Of a stretch of 64,000 nt of DNA, positions 59,405-64,000 are shown piece by piece. Position 1 is the first letter of the stretch, and every line of letters begins with the position of its first letter. This DNA comes from Archegozetes longisetosus (Eukaryota > Arthropoda > Arachnida > Sarcoptiformes > Trhypochthoniidae), in NCBI GenBank assembly GCA_018873245.2, contig JAEMBT020000001.1, positions 12,048,220 through 12,112,219 on the forward strand, written 5' to 3'. Both the position numbers and the translations under genes were made by a program. The notes under the pieces are model-generated. The model was not told the origin of the DNA, ran no database searches, and saw nothing but the letters and a program-made list of their open reading frames with translations.

Positions 59405-61980
59405 TAATATATTTCAATTCTAATCAGATTACTTTTCACAAAGCGAAAATAATAACTAAATTCTAAATCTATTAAATTCTCATGAATATTGCAGGATTCT
59501 GTCAGTTTTCGATAAATTGCAATATATATTAGAAAAGAAGTGAATATGACATAATCGGATACAGTATTTTCCTGTATTAAAACTTGTATTACAGCATTTA
59601 TCTCTTTTTTGTGTCAAAGCTGTTTCGGTCAATTCACATTGTGAGATCAAAAACAGATCTTTGTTTTCGATCTCGCAGTATTCAGGTCATTTAAACAATG
59701 TCCCTACTTTCTTGCCCATCATTGTAGCCTAAGGGCACTGACCACTGGATGTAGGACAGGGTTTTTGTGTACTCTTTTCTTCAAATACGAATTCTAAAGA
59801 AAATCTTCTAAAAGAGTAACGAGGTTACCAATGTGTCCTCAATTAGTAGTTGGTCAGTTAGTGACCAACAATAGATATTTCTAGGAAATTTTTCATTGAT
59901 ACGTCAACAGCTCCTGGCCCTATATAAAAGAGTGAAGAGACTCTTACTGTTCACTTCCCAAACTCTTCAGATTGAGTGATCTCTGAAAGTAACCAACACT
60001 TACAGTAATAGTGTGTATTTAAAAATCAAACTTTTCAATACTCAAATCTTTTAATTTGTATAAACCTTTCTTTTCATAAATAAACTTTTGATTTTCTTTA
60101 AAACTGTGTGTAAGTTTAAATTATCGAACTCAACAGAGAACAAATTCAAATAAAACCTCTGCAATATGCAAATGAGCCTTTTACATAAAGTCGTATATTT
60201 CCTTCAAGAATTCGTTAAGTCCAAATTATTGCAAAATGTATGCAAGTAAGGACATAGTTTTTACTTCACGGTATTCATTGTTCTACTATCAAAAACTAAT
60301 GAGGCTCATGGTTAAAAGTAAGTCAGCCAATTATATAAACGTAATTTTTTTCAATTTCTAAGCTATTTAAAATTGAATAAATTGGTATTCTCACTTCTCT
60401 AGTTCTTTCCTATTACACACTTAATCCAATTACAAGCGATAATCAAGGTGACTGAGTGTTCGGAGTCAATTTTTTCATGCTTAGCGGACATGATAAAGTC
60501 AACTCTTAGCGTAATTTTCCAAAAAATAGATCTATATTATTAATTTAATTTTTGAAGACAGAAACATTGGCAAAAGTTGATTTCTTTGTTCTACAGTTCG
60601 GTTTTTTAATTTTTCAGACCTAAGAAACAATTTTTTTAATCACGAATCGATTAGAAAAATTACTAATGAATAAGGTTTAAGGCATAGAAAAGAAAATTTT
60701 ATCATTTAGTCATTGAATTCGAATTAAGAACACATGTAACCACTAAAATTGTGTTAACAGCGAAAGAATTTTTGTTTGTAAACTCATTTATTAAATAATA
60801 TTGTGATAGGGTTAGAGCTGAATTATTTAAAAATATTGAATTTATTTTGCTATAACTAAACACTAATTTTTATAAGATTACAATTGATTAATAAAAGTTT
60901 GTTTTAAAACAAAAATTTCAATCAATGAATAAACAAATTGACTTCTGATTAGAGTTACGTAAGTGTTAAAGCTTTAACTGCTTTATCTGAAGAAACTTTC
61001 GAAAAAACTGACTGTATAACTAGAACTAAAGAATCAAAGTACAATACTGAGGTTTCAACCTTCTGAGATTGCTACTTTTTACTAATTTAGTTCATATTGG
61101 ATGGAATCTCAAGATTTATTATTTCTACTCTTAACAGGTTTTTATACTTCCCAGCTATAATTTTTATAGCCGACTAGAGCCAAAATAAAAGCACTCTTCA
61201 AAAAGTAAAAAATATATATATAATATTAATATATACTTCTGTGTATAAAGATCTTAAGATAACGAAGTTTTTAATTGAACTTACTTTTATCAATAAAACT
61301 TTTGCGACTAGTACTAGTGATTCATGCATTAAAGATTATTATTTAGAAGTGAAAGTCAATGAAATTAGACAATGAAGACAATATCATATACATTATATTT
61401 GAAGTTCAATCAGCTCTGAATTTTAAATAATTTTTATCATTCGATTTCCTAAAGCTTTTATTATCTCAATGAGTAATTCATATTAGCGTCCATTTTTCAC
61501 TATATTTTACCCATAAGTATATATCCTGGGAAAAGTATACTGTTATTTTCACTTGAGTAGCACAATGTTAAATATTTGTTACAGTTTAATCAAACTGAAT
61601 CCATGTAAGAATTCAGTCACATTCTTGGAATTTAATTAAAAAATACGAAATCATTTTTCCAACTCGCATCTTAAAAATAACTAGAAATTTCCCATCGTTG
61701 GGATTCTCTATTCTAGTATTTTAGGATTAAATGTAGTAGCCTTACAGTATACTTACTCGAATTAAATATTTAACTTTCTTCGTGCTTCAACTATGCATTT
61801 TGCCTGTCCTTAAATGCAGATTTAGTTTACTTAAAAGTTTAAATAGGAAGGTAAATCATGTTAAGCTGATTTAGAAAATTAAATAAGATAGCTCTTAATG
61901 TGAGATTCGAGTTCCCTTACAATCTGTCTCATGTTTAGCTTGAACTACGGTGGGATTGAGAAGTTATATTTTTACTTAAA
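59405..61980. other. Intergenic with possible solo-LTR or short transcript unit
   Basis: TATATAAAAG at 59921-59930, followed about 150 bp later by AATAAA (60078-60083), is an LTR-like or promoter-plus-polyA spacing. No LTR ends, primer site or gag/pol frame was found. Nothing else is supported in this stretch. Confidence 0.3.
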
Positions 61981-61999
61981 GAACTTGACACAGTTGATA

Positions 62000-62325
62000 G
62001 TATTGTGTTGTCAATAGTAATAAATTTTAGATGAGGAAAATAATTAACTTTACTCTCAATATAAAACTCAGAAACAAGATATGCTGCAAAGTATGAAAAA
62101 ATTTTGTTCGTGACTATTGATAGCAATATTACTAAACTCTTAATTAATTTTAAAAGGATTAGAGTTTAAGTCATAAAGTGGTTTTATCAGTTATTTAAGG
62201 AGAGTTTTGTAATATTGCTATCAATAAAGTTATGAATACTTTGCATCATATCTTATTTCTAAGTTTTTTATTGGTAGTAAAGCCAACCCGTTTCCTCATC
62301 TAAAATTTAATACTATTGACAATAC
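62000..62325. repeat. Inverted repeat, arms about 135-150 bp
   Basis: Left arm 62000-62148 and right arm 62195-62325 are inverse copies with scattered changes (TTTTAGATGAGGAAA versus TTTCCTCATCTAAAA; AATATTGCTATCAATA in both). It could fold into a long hairpin. The minus-strand ORF in the left arm has no recognised product. Confidence 0.55.
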
Positions 62326-63453
62326 AGCATGAATAAGTCTGATAAGTTGATTTCAAATAAACTTATTTTAATCAGGAAAAGAAACTTTTGAGTCGTTCTG
62401 AGGAAATATTTTAGTCCTTTAACAAATTTCAGGTATGCAGCACATATGATAAAATGCCAGGTATCTAATGGTTAGCTTTGGTTCAAGCCACGGTTGCCGA
62501 GTTCAAGGATTCTCCTTGAATCTCAAGGAATGACATCTGATCTCAAGTATCAAGTAAGGAATAAGAAAGTATAGGAATATCAAAGAATACAATGATCAAA
62601 AGTCAAACACACTTTATTTCTGTTTTTTCTAAATTAATAATTTAATTGTTAAATTGGTTTAATTTCTTCAAACATAAAGTATGTAGAGCAATTATTGTAA
62701 ACATAGTCCTGGTGTTGTTTGGACATGTGTTAAGATGTCTACTGAGCACAAAATCTGATAATTATTTTGTAACTAAGGGTTAGTCAGATAATTAAATACA
62801 AGTACTTTTAAAACTTCTTTAATTAGTTTCAATTTATAACTTTATTTTCAATCAAAAACAATCTATAAAAGGTGAAAAACAGCTACTCCATCTAAAATAC
62901 ACAAAACCATAAATTAAAAATTTAGAATAGATAATAATCAATTTTGCTAGACTTATATTTGTTTAGGTTTGTACAAATACTGGTTTCGTATTAAGCGCTC
63001 GTATTTCGGTAACCAAGCAATTATTTCCTAAATTCAACAAATAAACCCAGGCTATGTTTACAATAATCGCTCTTCATATGTAGTTGGCTTTCACCAATAT
63101 TTAATGATTCTCTAATCAAATTCATAATATGTTCAAACGTTATTTTTGGTTTTGCTTCGTAAAAACAAAATACTTTCTTCAAATTCTGAATCACAAACAT
63201 GCTTTAAATTTAAAATAAATCTTAAATCACTCGTGAAATAAAAATATCTAGACTATTGATAATAAATACCGGATATCAATTTTTTAATTTCAAATTATAT
63301 CTGTCCTGAACTCGTATAAGTCAGTATTTAAAAATCAACTAAATTTTTTTAATTACTTTATTCGTCCTTCAGGAAACATCTGAAGTGTTTAAAAGCTATA
63401 TTTTATTCGAGGAACTAACTGAAAATCAGATATCTTGTCAGAAAATCTTGAAC
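62326..63453. other. Intergenic, nothing firm
   Basis: A tRNA-like CTAATGGTTAGC...GGTTCAAGCC string at about 62473-62500 has the boxes too close to be a tRNA. No gene. Confidence 0.4.
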
Positions 63454-63660
63454 TCATAAATATAGCAATAAGATGACTTTAATTTCTTGAAAAGTTTGCT
63501 TTGGTCCTTCTTGGTTTTTCTCAAGAATAGAGATAGATTTGATCTGGCAACCGCAGTTAGAGCGGAAGTTGAGCGTCTGAAATTTGTCTGTTGCTAGTGT
63601 AGAGTGAGCATCGCTGTTTGCGCATATGTTGCCCACATGGATACGATGGTTGCCTTAAGT
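63454..63660 (-). CDS. Possible coding exon, unrecognised
   Basis: A patch GC-richer than its flanks is open on the minus strand from an acceptor-like AACTTAAG (about 63656) to 63454. It has RSNCGCQIKSISILEKNQEG and a likely donor GTCATC just after QTFQEIK. No ATG, signal peptide or family motif. It may be an internal exon of a gene whose other exons were not found, or chance. Confidence 0.25.
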
Positions 63661-64000
63661 TAGACTAAATGCACAATACCACATATTCATACTGCGTTTA
63701 GTATTTCTATTCATTGTAATATGCTTATAACTATATTGATATATCAATACTTTTCAAAATTCATTACAATATTTGTGCACAATGTATGATTTTGCCGCTT
63801 TTCAATGTACGCATTGACACTTGAGTGCCATTATTTAAAGACTCCATCTAATATCGAAATTCTCTGAAATTGTTGCTCAATACAGGTTTTGGTTTTAATA
63901 AAGTAGTAATTTTCCAAATTAATAAATTCAGGGTTTTTCGACTTATAAATTTTAATTATAACTAGGACATGATCCATAATCGCACCTGAAATAATAAGGC
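63661..64000. other. Non-coding right edge
   Basis: AT-rich, nothing seen. Confidence 0.4.

Noticed and set aside
62465-62505. tRNA-like boxes (CTAATGGTTAGC and GGTTCAAGCC)
   Set aside because: The boxes are only a few bases apart and no cloverleaf can form.
1-64000. CRISPR array, operons or bacterial contamination
   Set aside because: No spaced direct repeats; introns, SINE and animal-type transposons show nuclear eukaryotic DNA throughout.

Overview
This window is AT-rich, intron-bearing nuclear DNA from a eukaryote, most likely an arthropod. I favour a mite or another chelicerate, but this rests on gene flavour only: short introns of about 55 to 90 nt, lineage-specific secreted peptides, a seven-transmembrane chemoreceptor-like pair, a C-type lectin and a sushi receptor. 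No ribosomal RNA, conserved housekeeping gene or intact tRNA is present to fix the taxon. Genes are sparse. About 30 recognisable DNA transposon remnants, MITEs and foldback repeats account for much of the rest.

Layout. 1-1446: decayed hAT transposase. 1722-1975: tRNA-derived SINE. 2214-3597 (+): 3' exons of a single-pass sushi-domain receptor whose cytoplasmic tail carries an ITAM-like tyrosine pair and a YxxM motif. 4513-8397 (-): four exons of a secreted, Ser/Thr-rich protein that looks like an aerolysin/ETX-MTX2-type beta pore-forming protein; its large intron holds a hAT MITE with a Tigger/pogo element nested inside. 8442-10725: MITE and a Tc1/mariner pseudogene. 12103-12714 (-): C-type lectin-domain exon. 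13.4-18.4 kb: MITEs, a TA microsatellite and a 430-bp inverted repeat with coding-like arms. 18.6-21.85 kb: tandem chemoreceptor-like copies, both damaged. 22.3-23.9 kb: second hAT MITE, mariner fragment, tandem-like repeats. 24.0-24.6 kb: a tiny secreted peptide and a GC-richer ORF resembling bacterial polymorphic-toxin C-termini. 26.4-28.0 kb: hAT pseudogene. 28537-29078 (-): complete two-exon secreted M15-like peptidase, a good candidate for a bacterial gene acquired by an animal. 31409-32645 (+): complete four-exon secreted Cys-containing protein; its paralogue at 50324-51400 carries a frameshift. 33.3-36.9 kb: hAT elements with GAGCT-rich ends. 38063-38317 (-): secreted Cys-rich peptide. 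41.3-46.1 kb: five copies of a small secreted-peptide family with one shared signal peptide and very different mature parts. 47.2-49.6 kb: a DNA transposon of unnamed type with matching TIRs. 52-59 kb: foldbacks, degenerate 118-bp tandem repeats, a Merlin fragment and a hAT MITE with a perfect 8-bp target duplication. The last 5 kb hold little beyond two weak candidate exons and one inverted repeat.

Taken together, the real genes are mostly secreted or membrane recognition and defence proteins: sushi/ITAM receptor, lectin, pore-former-like protein, peptidoglycan peptidase-like enzyme and Arg-rich or Cys-rich peptides. Any shared innate-immune or effector role is inference from gene content. 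No promoter or operon-like arrangement links them.
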